A stretch of 64,000 bases of DNA from Hydractinia symbiolongicarpus (GCF_029227915.1 NC_079880.1:14094001-14158000); one strand, 5' to 3'; positions 48,301-60,688 are shown, counted from the stretch's first letter. The notes: generated by a model from the sequence alone, not told the origin. Made by a program: numbers and translations.

Positions 48301-48794
48301 TCACGTTAAGCTAATCTTACTGTGTGGCTGATATGATGTGTGCCATCTAAATCAGTCTTCTAGCAATGTGCAAGAAGCTTGCGCCTACATTCTAAAATAA
48401 TATTTTTTTTAAATATATGACAATTATGAATAGTCTTTTTTTGTTTCCCAGCTTACATTTGTAGCATGTAAAAATATTTAATTCATTATGTTAATATTTT
48501 AGTGCGTTATATTTAGCCAGTATTGAATATGAAGTACGTTCCTTTATGTGGTACTACTGGTCCAGTTTAACTAGCTAGGTCATGCAAGAGAGAACTGGTT
48601 TTGCGGTAATATCAATTCGCAATTTTGACATTTTCTAACAGCAGTAAGTAGTAGGTTAAGTAACACTCTGTTGCCCTATTCAACAAAAATAAAATAACTA
48701 TTAAAAGAACCTTTATGGCCTTCTCATTATCAAAAGGTTAGGGTTAGTGAAGCGTGTTAATGGAAATTATTCTTATTTATGTTGCGTTATCTGG

Positions 48795-50350
48795 CACTGA
48801 TTTTTGCAGTCGTGCGAAAAATAAATAAAAAGGTCACTTCTTTAGAAATATGCTTAAATAATAATAGGCAGAAAAATGTCAGGAATTTTGGACAATTTGC
48901 CTTAGGTGATATGTACACCATATATAACGTTTTTGTTATTACAGATTTTATTAACACGCGTTGAATAATCGCATGTTAGTTCTGCTATTGTCTTTTGTAC
49001 AGTTTGATTAATTTTTTTAGCAACTTTAAAAGAATCGATTTCAAATCGAAATTCTGAATAATAAACCGTCGTAATTAACCGATCAAATCGGAATTTAAGC
49101 GTTTTAAGGAGGTCACTGGTGAGTTTGGGAATTGTGTAAACGAAAAAATTATGAATACTTACATGTTACTTAAAATGTTTTTTGCTTGCATTTCCTATCT
49201 TGGATGAATAGAACAGTTTGAATTTGCTTTAATAGGGACCCGACCATCACTCCTGTATTTAATTTTAAACCACAAAACTTTTAATCGCGCGGGAAGTAGC
49301 TAGCTGAACTAAGGGTACTTGTAAAATCGTATATTTTTACCTATCACCCAAGAAATTGCACAGGCCAATAAAGATTTTAATGAAGTTCCTTACCACTAGC
49401 CACAGTTTATTTAATAGCTGCTTGTGTTTTGTAGAATAAACCAATAACAATTCATTCTTTGTTATGAAAATGCATTCGCATAAACTTAGTGGTTTTTTGT
49501 CAAAAAAATGGCTGACCTTTTTCAAAAGTAATTATGTACATTATAAGTCTATTGAGAGACTTTAAAATCTATATTTTCAGCTATCACTTAAAAACGAACA
49601 CAAGCCAATCAAGATATTTTAAAGGTCTCTACTACTAGGCGCGGTTTATTTAATAGCTGTTTCTGCTTTCTCAAAAATACCAAACACACTTAATTTCTTT
49701 GTTTTGAAGACTAAACTTGATGAAAATAATTATGGGCATTCAAAGTCTATTGAGAAACTTTGTAGAATATATGGGTGTACACTCATTGGTAAAAGTACTT
49801 ATAACGTGACTGTACATTCAAATTGTCTGACATCTATATTAAACATTAATTTTGGTACAGATAGAACAGGTATATATTCAACAAAATTTTTCAATAAGTG
49901 TTATTGGTAATAACAAAATGCCAAAAACCACAGAAAAACACAACAATAAAAGTGTGTGAAGTGGAGTCCACATTCTTTTAAAACATGTATTAACATGTAT
50001 GTCTCTACTGTGTTTCTGATGTGATATGTGTAATCTAAATCAGTCGATGGTCAGGCCTTCGTAGGCGCGAACAAGCAGTCATTTTGTTAGGAACTTAACC
50101 CATTTATTTTGGGTTTGCACGACGTTATTCAGAATTTGATTTGAAATCGATTCCTTTGACGTTGCTAAGAAAAAACAAGCAAATTATACAAAAGACAAAA
50201 GCTGAAGTACCATGCAAATTTTCAATACGTGTTGAAAAGAAGCTACAATCACAAAATTGTTATCTACGGCGTACGTATCACCTAAGGTAAATCAAAAGAA
50301 GTCACCTTTCTATTTATTCTTCCCAGGACTGCAAAAATCACTGCCAAATT
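48795..50350. repeat. Long inverted-repeat element, ~270-bp arms
   Basis: The left arm (48795-49080) and right arm (50095-50350) are diverged reverse complements. Shared landmarks are CACTGATTTTTGCAGTC, CCTTAGGTGATA, TTGTCTTTTGTA and GAATCGATTTCAAATC. The ~1-kb centre contains two diverged ~235-bp direct repeats (49325-49560 and 49560-49800) with GTTTATTTAATAGCTG. The right arm runs straight into the first peptide unit. Confidence 0.65.
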
Positions 50351-50609
50351 TTCACTCTCATTGCTTTTTTTTAATGCCGTAAGTTTTTTCAATGGATTAA
50401 TAATGTAAGTTATGAAAAAGTTACAATTTATAGCATAAAACGTTATCCAATACTTTCGCGCACAACAATTTAACATAAATTAGGATAATTTCGCCTAAAT
50501 CACTTCACTTTTTTGAACCCTTTGATGATCAGAAGACCATAAACGTTCTTTTAATGGTTATTTTATTCTTTGTTTCAATTCACTTTGAATACTCTACAAT
50601 ACAGTCAAG

Positions 50610-50852
50610 ATGTATCTTAAAAGTTTGTTTCTTATTTTGATAATGGCACAATTAAGCCAATCAAGACCAAATGAAACCTTACGCGCTTTTAAAACATACA
50701 TTAATGCTGAGAATACGCAAATAGCTTTGATGTCATCTTCGTGCAAGAGTGAATGCGATGGTGAATATGTTATGTACATCAATGCAAGTCAAAATGTTAT
50801 GGATTATATTGGATGTCTAGAATCGAAAAGCAAATGTCATTCATCATGTTGA
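50610..50852 (+). CDS. Secreted six-Cys peptide, copy 1 (one Cys lost, promoter deleted)
   Basis: Eighty codons, colinear with the family (see the copy at 60751). Differences are I15L, K22E and the third cysteine, C56, changed to Tyr. The unit jumps from GGTTATTTTATTCTTTGT directly to CAATTCACTTTGAATAC. About 270 bp present in other units is missing, including the upstream palindrome and the TATA-like box. It keeps the initiator-like leader only. It is probably silent or driven by other sequence, and its product would leave an unpaired cysteine. Confidence 0.75.
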   Translation: MYLKSLFLILIMAQLSQSRPNETLRAFKTYINAENTQIALMSSSCKSECDGEYVMYINASQNVMDYIGCLESKSKCHSSC

Positions 50853-51433
50853 GTATTGATTATCCAGTACTTTTATCTTCCATGTAGCCGTTAAAACAAA
50901 TCCGCTTGATTTACACGTATTGTATATAATGATTCTATATTTTAATTCTGTATATAATTTGTACATAATCACTTTGTATATATTGGTTTATTTTTGGCGT
51001 TGTATGTATTTATTTAAATGTAAATTTGTGTATAGAAAGAATTTATATTAGATAATAATAAAATACCAAACAAATTATCAATTTTTACTGCAGAAAGCAT
51101 TTCTTTCATTTTCACTCTCCTTGTTTTTTTTAATGCCGTATGTTTCTTTAATGGATTAATAATGTAAGTTATGAAAAAGTTACAATTTATAGCATAAAAC
51201 GTTATCCCATATTGTGGTGCACAATAATTCCACATAAATTAGGATAATTTTGCCTAAAACACTTCACTTTTTTGAACCCTTTGATGATCAGAAGACCATA
51301 AACGTTCTTTTAATGGTTATTTTATTTTTTGTGTTTTTCGCACTCAACATTAACCAAATTTATCAACATTCAAAAGTGTGCCTTATTTCTTTCTATTTTC
51401 TGTTATAATGTTACACAACTTTAGAAGGATTTA

Positions 51434-53855
51434 TCTATATAATAATACGCCAGTTCCGTGTCTCTGTAACAGGCAAAGTGGATATGTTCATTTTCCTTTG
51501 ATGTTGCCGAAAAAAATCTTTGATGTTGCCGAAAAAAATATGTCTTCTTTGTCGTGAAAAGCCGCGAGTTTTGTGTGGTTTGTTAAATGAAGTTCTAGCA
51601 CAAAGTAACGGAAATCGTGTTTGCAAAAAAGATGGCTGTCCTTTTTAAGCATTTGTCTTCTCTTGCCTTCAAAATAAATCTTTACAAAAGCATTTAAAAA
51701 GGGGCATGGTATATAAATGAAGTATAGAAAGGTTTCTGTAAGGTTTGTTTATGTTTTTTAAAGTTTTGATGATATTATTGATGCGAGACATGTTTGTTAG
51801 CTAGCATCAACCACACCAACAACAACTAGCTAGGTAGCTAGGAATTTATAAATATGTAGCCATGTTCTTTATACCTAGCTAATTCTCCAGTTTATATTTA
51901 AGTGACCAGCTATTAGCTGCTGTAGCTACCTTATGTTAGCTTTAGTTTTATGTTGCTTTTTACATGTAAGCTAATCTTAGTGGTCTTTGCTAAGAATGTG
52001 ACTGTAACTTATTTTAATTGACATTTTAAGCTTAAATTAACAAGCCACAACAACTTTTAAAAAAGTATTACATAATATTTAAGAAGAGTTTAAGGACTGT
52101 TTTTAAGCAAATAATGTATTTTTCACAATTTGTGTATGCAAATAATGTATTTTTCACATTTTGTGTAACTAAACTTATATACATCGGTTACATGCAATAT
52201 GACGAAACGATTTTTATTTAACGTGTAGTAATTCTGGTACCTTAAGTGTAGTGATTTTTGTTGTTCTAGATGTTCTGACTAAAATGTTTTTGTTTATGGC
52301 ATTTTGTCTCAATTAAGAAAAGTTTCAACTTTTTTGAGGGAGTACAACACCGAAAAAACTTGTGTTTTTTTTATATTTTGTTCAAATTCTTACCAGGCAG
52401 GACTCTGTACAACATACCGAAATGACTGATCCCTCTCTATTTATAAAATGGATGCGTTCCAAATCACAGTTTTTTGAAATTTTGGGTAATATTTAATGAG
52501 TACAAGATGCAAATACTGATTTTTGTTGAATCAGAAGTATTTCCTACAACCATTCTTTTTTTACACTTTTGTGGAGAAAAAGTGTATGCAATATCATCAG
52601 AATAACTGATTTTGTTGCAAACTGTTTTTCTTTTTCAAATTTTGGATTGAAATATTGTTATAAAGGGCATATATCAATAGACATATATATACCAAAATAA
52701 TTAAATTCTGCAAACTTTGATTTTGTCGTTCACCTCTCATCTTTTATATTTTGATTAAACTTTTGAGGAAAACCATAGGAATTATTTAGAATTTGTATTT
52801 TGTGTTGCAAATTTAGTGCAAAAATTTAACTGTTGTGAGGGAGGACCATATGCAATTATATATACTAAAAATAATAATTTGATATTCTACAAGTTGTATT
52901 TTTGTATGCACTTAAATGACTGCTTTTTCTGAGTTGAATTTGATGGGTTTCATATCAATTTTGTGGAAGATTTTATGGCTGAAGACAATATAGAACATGC
53001 CAATTGAACTGATTTTTGTTCATATTTTGATTTGCTCCTCATAAACCTTTGTGTTCTACATTTATTGTAAACTTTTGTGAGGAAGGACCATATATATATA
53101 CAATGTTTTCAAAATAATGATTTTTGTTGATTTGAAATTTACTCCTTGCATATTGCTTTTTCGACATTTCAGGTTAAAATGTTTGGTAAAGTCAGTACGG
53201 ATCATTAGACAAAAAATTGTTTTGTTAACCGGTTAATTTTTACATTTTGTGCATATTTTTGCGGGAGAGGATGGTATGCAACCGAATAAATGATTTTTCA
53301 AAGTTTAACTTTTTGTTTTTAGGTGTTTTGTGTTTGTTTAAGTTTGGCTTTTTGATATTGTTTAAAATGCGTAAAGAACTTATTTCATAGATCTGTGCCT
53401 ACTGTTGCAAGCCTTTCTTTTCGACACATTAGATTAAAATATTGAAGGTTTTCAACATAATCACATAATAAGATGTATACATATTTGAGATATGTGTTAT
53501 TTCTGACATTATTATTATTGTTGTCGTAACTGTCTGGGTTGTGACTGTCAATGTTGTAACTTTCTACTAACTAGATTTTACACCTTGCACGCCGTTGTTT
53601 TTCATATTTTGTCTGAAGTTTTGTTGGGAGGATTTCATGCGATTTGACATTTGATATTTTGTGTTAGATTTTAAGAACTTTTTTGTTAAATTATGACTTA
53701 TATACTTTCTTTTTATGCATTTTCAGATTATTTTTTTTAGTAAAAGGCATATTCAATATACTGAAATATTTGCTGATGTCATCAAAATTCAAATGACAGA
53801 ACTTTTCAATTGTTTTTCGGCCTAAGTGGATTTTTCCACGGGCCTAATCGACTAG
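51434..53855 (+). mobile_element. Non-autonomous Helitron A, 2,422 bp, inserted in the peptide array
   Basis: The 5' end is TCTATATAATAATACGCCAG right after the array word GGATTTA. The 3' end has hairpin GTGGA-TTTT-TCCAC, a 13-nt spacer, then CTAG at 53852-53855. The interior carries many diverged sentences built on TTTGATTTT...TTTTGTGGAGGA-type text (52300-53700), probably an eroded tandem repeat, and no ORF longer than about 60 codons. It sits head-to-tail with Helitron B. Confidence 0.85.
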
Positions 53856-54590
53856 TCTCTTATAATAATACAGAGCTTCTGTCTGTGACTTTTGCAAAGT
53901 GGATAAAATTTCTTTTTGATAAAGTCTATAAAACATCGCCTATAAATTTGTTCTGTAAATTAGCAAACTTTGACGTTAGAGCAATATTGACGTCAAAGGA
54001 AAGTGCATTAAGATTAGGGAAGACATTGCATTGCACTTTTAAAATTAAGGCTAAATAACTTGGAAACGGATGGAAATAACTGACGTCACCTCCTGCGTGG
54101 GTAACTAGGGACCACCTGGGACCAATTTGGGTAAATTTCCCAAACCTGAGTCTCCCTGAATCCGTTTCGGAATAGACGGTTTGATGAGGTCATCACAAAA
54201 CCTACAAACCCCAATATCTCTGCAACCGTTTGTCAAAAGTCCATTTTTCTATACATTTTCTTGATCAGCATTTCAAGATCTATACGATGAGTGCAACAGG
54301 TGTACAAATTTGTGAAGAATTTATTTTCGGAACTTTTGGTAGGGACTTTGCTGACGTCAGCAAAACATTTAAGCCCTTATATCTCCTTAAGCGTTTGTCA
54401 AAAACATACGATACTATACATTATTTTGATCAACGTTTTAACATCTACACCTTACAGACAACGAAAGGACTAAATTTCACCAATTTTATTTTTGTATATG
54501 CACTGCTGACGTCAGCAAAAAAAATAAAGCAACCTATTTTTCCATTGTTCTTCTGCCATAGTGGATTTTTCCACGGGCTTTACTGACTAG
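53856..54590 (+). mobile_element. Non-autonomous Helitron B, 735 bp
   Basis: It starts TCTCTTATAATAATACAGAG immediately after the CTAG of Helitron A. It ends with the GTGGA-TTTT-TCCAC hairpin (54561-54574), a 12-nt spacer and CTAG (54587-54590), followed by T of the array word TAATACATAA. Internal modules contain TGACGTCA at 54081, 54352 and 54507. The ORF at 54230-54586 is a chance reading through these modules. Confidence 0.85.
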
Positions 54591-54760
54591 TAATACATAA
54601 TTATATAGACATGCTACCATTTTTGAGAACTCGTAAAAAAAACCCATGTTAACAAGGTGCAAAGCTACCTTGTTGAGAAGTTCAATATGTGAATCACCTA
54701 TTTAAACGAGAAAGAAGATTTTTAACCAATTCACTTTGAATACTCTACAATACAGTCAAG

Positions 54761-55045
54761 ATGTATCTTAAAAGTTTGTTTCTTATTTTGATAATGGCAC
54801 AAATAAGCCAATCAAGACCAAATAAAACCTTACGCGCTTTTAAAACATACATTAATGCTGAGAATACGCAAATAGCTTTGATGTCATCTTCGTCCAAGAG
54901 TGAATACGATGGTGAATATGTTATGTGCATCAATGCAAGTCAAAATGTTATGGATTATATTGGATGCCTAGAATCGAAAAGCAAATGTCATTCATCATGT
55001 TGGGTATTGATTATCCAGTACTTTTATCTTCCATGTAGACGTTAA
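54761..55045 (+). CDS. Secreted six-Cys peptide, copy 2 (degenerate, read-through)
   Basis: Signal peptide and middle are as in the family, but C45 is Ser and C49 is Tyr, removing the first two cysteines. The TGA after the final C80 has become TGG, adding 14 residues that include another Cys. The TATA-like box and palindrome are intact. It is probably a decaying gene; its product could at most form the inner disulfide. Confidence 0.7.
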   Translation: MYLKSLFLILIMAQISQSRPNKTLRAFKTYINAENTQIALMSSSSKSEYDGEYVMCINASQNVMDYIGCLESKSKCHSSCWVLIIQYFYLPCRR

Positions 55046-55758
55046 AACAAATCCGCTTGATTTACACGTATTGTATATAATGATTCTATATTTTAATTCT
55101 GTATATAATTTGTACATAATCACTTTGTATATACTGGTTTATTTTTGGCGTTGTATGTAGTTATTTAAATGTAAATTTGTTAACAGAAAGAATTTATCTT
55201 GGATAATAATAAAATACCAAACAAATTATCAAACATTACTGCAGAAAGCATTACCTTCATTCTCACTCTCTTTGCTTTTTTTTAATGCCGTAAGTTTCTT
55301 CAATGCATTAATAATGTAAGTTATGAAAAATTTAAAATTTATAGCATAAAACGTTATCCCATATTGTGGCGCACAATAATTCCACATAAATTAGGATAAT
55401 TTCGCCTAAAACAATTCACTTTTTTGAACCCTTTGATGATCAGAAGACCATAAACGTTCCTTTAATGGTTATTTTAATTTTTGTGTTTTTCGCACTCAAC
55501 ATTAATCAAATTTATCAACGTTCAAAAGTGTGCCATCTTATTTCTTTCTATTTTCTGTTATAATGTTACACAACTTTAGAAGGATTTATAATAAATAATT
55601 ATATAGACATGCTACAATTTTTGAGAACTCCGTAAAAAAACCCATGTTAACAAGGTGCAAAGCTACCTTGTTGAGAAGTTCAATATGTGAATCACCTAAT
55701 TAAACGAGAAAAAAGATTTTTAACCAATTCACTTTGAATACTCTACAATACAGTCAAG

Positions 55759-56001
55759 ATGTATCTTAAAAGTTTGTTTCTAATTTTGATAATGGCACAA
55801 ATAAGCCAATCAAGACCAAATAAAACCTTACGCGCTTTTAAAACATACATTAAGGCTGAGAATACGCAAATAGCTTTGATGTCATCTTCGTGCAAAAGTG
55901 AATGCGATGGTGAATATGTTATGTGCATCAATGCAAGTCAAAATGTTATGGATTATATTGGATGCCTAGAATCGAAAAGCAAATGTCATTCATCATGTTG
56001 A
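55759..56001 (+). CDS. Secreted six-Cys peptide, copy 3 (intact)
   Basis: All six cysteines are kept. The only difference from consensus is N32K in the pre-cysteine linker. The TATA-like element reads TAATTAAA in place of TATTTAAA. The palindrome is intact. Confidence 0.9.
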   Translation: MYLKSLFLILIMAQISQSRPNKTLRAFKTYIKAENTQIALMSSSCKSECDGEYVMCINASQNVMDYIGCLESKSKCHSSC

Positions 56002-56758
56002 GTATTGATTATCCAGTACTTTTATCTTCCCTGTAGCCGTTAAAAAAAAATCCGCTTGATTTACACGTATTGTATATAATGATTCTATATTTTAATTCTG
56101 TATATAATTTGTACATAATCACTTTGTATATATTGGTTTATTTTTGGCGTTGTATGTATTTGTTTAAATGTAAATTTGTATATAGAGAGAGTTTATCTTG
56201 GATAATAATAAAATACCAAACAAATTATCAAATATTACTGCAGAAAGCAATTCTTTCATTTTCACTCTCTTTGCTTTTTTTAATGCCGTATGTTTCTTCA
56301 ATGGATTAATAATGTAAGTTATGAAAAAGTTACAATTTATAGCATAAAACGTTATCCCATATTGTGGCGCACAATAATTCCACATAAATTAGGATAATTT
56401 CGCCTAAAACACTTCATTTTTGGAACCCTTTGATGATCAGAAGACCATAACCGTTCTTTTTTAATGGTTATTTTGCTTTTTGTGTTTTTCGCACTCAACA
56501 TTAACCAGGTTTATCAACGTTCAAAAGTGTGCCATCTTATTTCTTTCTATTTTCTGTTATAATGTTACACAACTTTAGAAGGATTTATAATACATAATTA
56601 TATAGACATGCTACAATTTTTGAGAACTCCGTAAAAAACACCCATGTTAACAAGGTGCAAAGCTACCTTGTTGAGAAGTTCAATATGTGGATCACCTATT
56701 TAAACGAGAAAAAAGATTTTTAACCAATTCACTTTGAATACTCTACAATACAGTCAAG

Positions 56759-57001
56759 ATGTATCTTAAAAGTTTGTTTCTTATTTTTATAATGGCACAA
56801 ATAAGCCAATCAAGACCAAATAAAACCTTACGCGCTTTTAAAACATACATTAATGCTGAGAATACGCAAATAGCTTTGATGTCATCTTCGTGCAAGAGTG
56901 AATGCGATGGTGAATATGTTATGTGCATCAATGCAAGTCAAAATGTTATGGATTATATTGGATGCCTAGAATCAAAAAGCAAATGTCATTCATCATGTTG
57001 A
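56759..57001 (+). CDS. Secreted six-Cys peptide, copy 4 (intact)
   Basis: It differs from consensus only at L10F in the signal peptide, so the mature product should be identical to that of the copies at 60751 and 63741. TATTTAAA and palindrome present. Confidence 0.92.
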   Translation: MYLKSLFLIFIMAQISQSRPNKTLRAFKTYINAENTQIALMSSSCKSECDGEYVMCINASQNVMDYIGCLESKSKCHSSC

Positions 57002-57758
57002 GTATTGATTATCCAGTACTTTTATCTTCCATGTAGCCGTTAAAACAAATCCGCTTGATTTACACGTATTGTATATAATGATTCTATATTTTAATTCTGT
57101 ATATAATTTGTACATAATCACTTTGTATATATTGGTTTATTTTTGGCGTTGTATGTATTTATTTAAATGTAAATTTGTTAATAAAAAGAATTGATCTTGT
57201 ATAATAATAAAATACCAAAAAAATTATCAAACATTACTGCAGAAAGCATTCCTTTCATTTTCACCCTCTTTGCTTTTTTTAAATGCCGTAAGTTTTTTCA
57301 ATGGATTAATAATGTAAGTTATGAAAAAGTTACTATTTGTAGCATAAAACGTTTTCTCATGTTTTGGCGCACAATAATTCCACATAAATTAGGATAATTT
57401 CGCCTAAAACACTTCACTTTTTTGAACCCTTTGATGATCAGAAGACCATAAACGTTCTTTTAATTGTTATTTTATTTTTTTATGTTTTTCGCACTCAACA
57501 TTAACCAAATTTATCAACGTTCAAAAGTGTGCCAGCTTATTTCTTTCTATTTTCTGTTATAATGTTACACAACTTTAGAAGGATTCATAATACATAATTA
57601 TATAGACATGCTACAATTTTTGAGAACTCCGTAAAAAAAAACCATGTTAACAAGGTGCAAAGCTACCTTGTTGAGAAGTTCAATATGTGAATCACCTATT
57701 TAAACGAGAAAAAAGATTTTTAACCAATTCACTTTGAATACTCTACAATACAGTCAAG

Positions 57759-58001
57759 ATGTATCTTAAAAGTTTGTTTCTTATTTTGATAATGGCACAA
57801 ATAAGCCAATCAAGACCTAATAAAACCTTACGCGCTTTTAAAAGATGCATTAATGCTGAGAATACGCAAATAGCTTTGATGTCATCGTCGTGCAAGAGTG
57901 AATGCGATGGTGAATATGTTATGTGCATCAATGCAAGTCAAAATGTTATGGATTATATTGGATGCCTAGAATCGAAAAGCAAATGTCATTCATTATGTTG
58001 A
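57759..58001 (+). CDS. Secreted six-Cys peptide, copy 5 (intact, one extra Cys)
   Basis: Six framework cysteines are kept. Changes T29R and Y30C add a seventh cysteine in the linker, and S79L precedes the last Cys. The extra cysteine could allow dimerisation or misfolding (inference). Promoter elements intact. Confidence 0.88.
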   Translation: MYLKSLFLILIMAQISQSRPNKTLRAFKRCINAENTQIALMSSSCKSECDGEYVMCINASQNVMDYIGCLESKSKCHSLC

Positions 58002-58757
58002 GTATTGATTATCCAGTACTTTTATCTTCCATGTAGACGTTAAAACAAATCCGCTTGATTTACACGTATTGTATATAATGATTCTATATTTTAATTCTGT
58101 ATATAATTTGTACATAATCACCTTGTATATATTGGTTTATTTTTGGCGTTGTATGTATTTATTTAAATATAAATTTGTTAATAGAAAGAATTTATCTTGT
58201 ATAATAATAAAATACCAAACAAATTATCAAACATTACTGCAGAAAGCATTCCTTTCATTTTCACTCTCTTTGCTTTTTTTTAAAGCCGTAAGTTTTTTCA
58301 ATGGATTAATAATGTAAGTTATGAAAAGGTTACTATTTATAGCATAAAACGTTATCCCATACTTTGGCGCACAATAATACCACATAAATTAGGATAATTT
58401 AGCCTAAATCACTTCACTTTTTTGAACCCTTTGATGATCAGAAGACCATAAACGTTCTTTTAATGGTTATTTTATTTTTTGTGTTTTTGGCACTCAACAT
58501 TAACCAAATTTATCAACGTTCAAAAGTGTGCCAGCTTATTTCTTTCTATTTTCTGTTATAATGTTACACAACTTTAGAAGGATTTACAATACATAATTAT
58601 ATAGACATGCTACAATTTTTGAGAACACCGTAAAAAAAAACCATGTTAACAAGGTGCAAAGCTACCTTGTTGAGAAATTCAATATGTGAATCACCTATTT
58701 AAACGAGAAAAAAGATTTTTAACCAATTCACTTTGAATACTCTACAATACAGTCAAG

Positions 58758-59006
58758 ATGTATCTTAAAAGTTTGTTTCTAATTTTGATAATGGCACAAA
58801 TAAGCCAATCAAGACCAAATAAAACCTTACGCGCTTTTAAAACATACATTAATGCTGAGAGTACGCAAATAGCTTTGATGTCATCTTCGTGCAAAAGTGA
58901 ATGCGATGGTGAATATGTTATGTGCATCAATGCAAGTCAAAATGTTATGGATTACATTGGATGGATAAATCGAAAAGCAAATGTCATTCATCATGTTGAG
59001 TATTGA
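58758..59006 (+). CDS. Secreted six-Cys peptide, copy 6 (C-terminus frameshifted)
   Basis: Normal through the third cysteine (N35S in the linker). Local base changes and an indel at the GATGCCTAGAATCG site (read as GATGGATAAATCG) then turn C69 into Trp and shift the frame. The last three cysteines are lost and replaced by an 11-residue unrelated tail ending at the same general position. Promoter elements intact. Functionally a pseudogene of the six-Cys form. Confidence 0.75.
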   Translation: MYLKSLFLILIMAQISQSRPNKTLRAFKTYINAESTQIALMSSSCKSECDGEYVMCINASQNVMDYIGWINRKANVIHHVEY

Positions 59007-59642
59007 TTATCCAGTACTTTTATCTTCCATGTAGCCGTTAAAACAAATCCGCTTGATTTACACGTATTGATATAATGATTCTATATTTTAATTCTGTATA
59101 TAATTTGTACATAATCACTTTGTACATACTGGTTTATTTTTGGCGTTGTATGTATTTATTTAAATGTAAATTTGTATATAGCAAGAATTTATCTTGTGTA
59201 ATATTAAAATACCAAACAAATTATTAAACATTACTGCAGAAAGCATTTCTTTCATTCTCACTCTCTTTGCTTTTTTTTATTGCTGTAAGTTTCTTCAATG
59301 CATAAATAATGTAAGTTATAAAAAAGTTAAAATTTATAGCATAAAACGTTATCTCATATTTTGGCGCACAATAATTCCACATAAATTAGGATTATTTCGC
59401 CTAAATCACTTCACTTTTTTGAACCCTTTGATGATCAGAAGACCATAAACGTTCTTTTATTGGTTATTTTATTTTTTGTGTTCTTCGCACTCAACATTAA
59501 CCAAATTTATCAACATTCAAAAGTGTGCCATCTAATCTTTTTTACTTTTTGTTATAATGTTACACAACTTTAGAAGGATTTATAATACATAATTATATAG
59601 ACATGCTACAATTTTTGAAAACTCCGTAAAAAAACCCATGTT

Positions 59643-59666
59643 AACAAGGTGCAAAGCTACCTTGTT
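59643..59666. promoter_or_regulatory. Upstream palindrome of a peptide unit
   Basis: AACAAGGT-GCAAAGCT-ACCTTGTT, about 110-87 bases before the ATG. It is a perfect 8-bp inverted repeat kept in most units and broken in the units of 60751 and 63741. It is a candidate dimeric transcription-factor site; no factor is identified. Confidence 0.45.
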
Positions 59667-59752
59667 GAGAAGTTCAATATGTGAATCACCTACTTAAACG
59701 AGAAAAAAGATTTTTAACCAATTCACTTTGAATACTCTACAATACAGTCAAG

Positions 59753-59995
59753 ATGTATCTTAAAAGTTTGTTTCTTATTTTGATAATGGCACAAATAAGC
59801 CAATCAAGACTAAATAAAACCTTACGCGCTTTTAAAACATACATTAATGCTGAGAATACGCAAATAGCTTTGATGTCATCTTCGTGCAAAAGTGAATGCG
59901 ATGGTAAATATGTTATGTGCATCAATGCAAGTCAAAATGTTATGGATTATATTGGATGCCTAGAATCGAAAAGCAAATGTCATTCATCATGTTGA
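59753..59995 (+). CDS. Secreted six-Cys peptide, copy 7 (intact)
   Basis: Six cysteines intact. P20L lies just after the predicted signal cleavage and E52K between the second and third cysteines, making the product more basic. The TATA-like element is TACTTAAA. Identical in protein to the copy at 62743, its partner in a three-unit duplication. Confidence 0.92.
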   Translation: MYLKSLFLILIMAQISQSRLNKTLRAFKTYINAENTQIALMSSSCKSECDGKYVMCINASQNVMDYIGCLESKSKCHSSC

Positions 59996-60688
59996 GTATT
60001 GATTATCCAGTACTTTTATCTTCCATGTAACCGTTAAAACAAATCCGCTTGATTTACACGTATTGTATATAATGATTCTATATTTTAATTCTGTATATAA
60101 TTTGTACATAATCACTTTGTACATACTGGTTTATTTTTGGCGTTGTATGTATTTATTTAAATGTAAGTTTGTATATAGCAAGAATTTATCTTGTGTAATA
60201 ATAAAATACCAAACAAATTATCAAACATTACTGCAGAAAGCATTTCTTTCATTCTCACTCTCTTTGCTTTTTTTTAATGCCGTAAGTTTCTTCAATGCAT
60301 TAATAATGTAAGTTATGAAAAAGTTAAAATTTATAGCATAAAACGTTATCTCATATTTTGGCGCACAATAATTCCAGATAAATTAGGATAATTTCGCCTA
60401 AAACACTTCACTTTTTTGAACCCTTTGATGATCAGAAGACCATAAACGTTCTTTTAATGGTTATTTTATTTTTTGTGTTCATCGCATTCAACATTAACCA
60501 AATTTATCAACATTCAAAAGTGTGCCATCTAATCTTTTTTACTTTTTGTTATAATGTTACACAACTTTAGAAGGATTTATATTACATAATTATATAGAAA
60601 TGCTATCATTTTTGAGATGCCCGTAACAAAAACCCATGTTAACAACGTGCAAAGCCACCTTTTTGACAAGTTCAATATGTGAAACACC

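Noticed and set aside
54230-54586. 118-codon ORF in Helitron B
   Set aside because: It runs through the repeated TGACGTCA modules and the terminal hairpin, and no relative at 39 or 32 kb keeps the frame.
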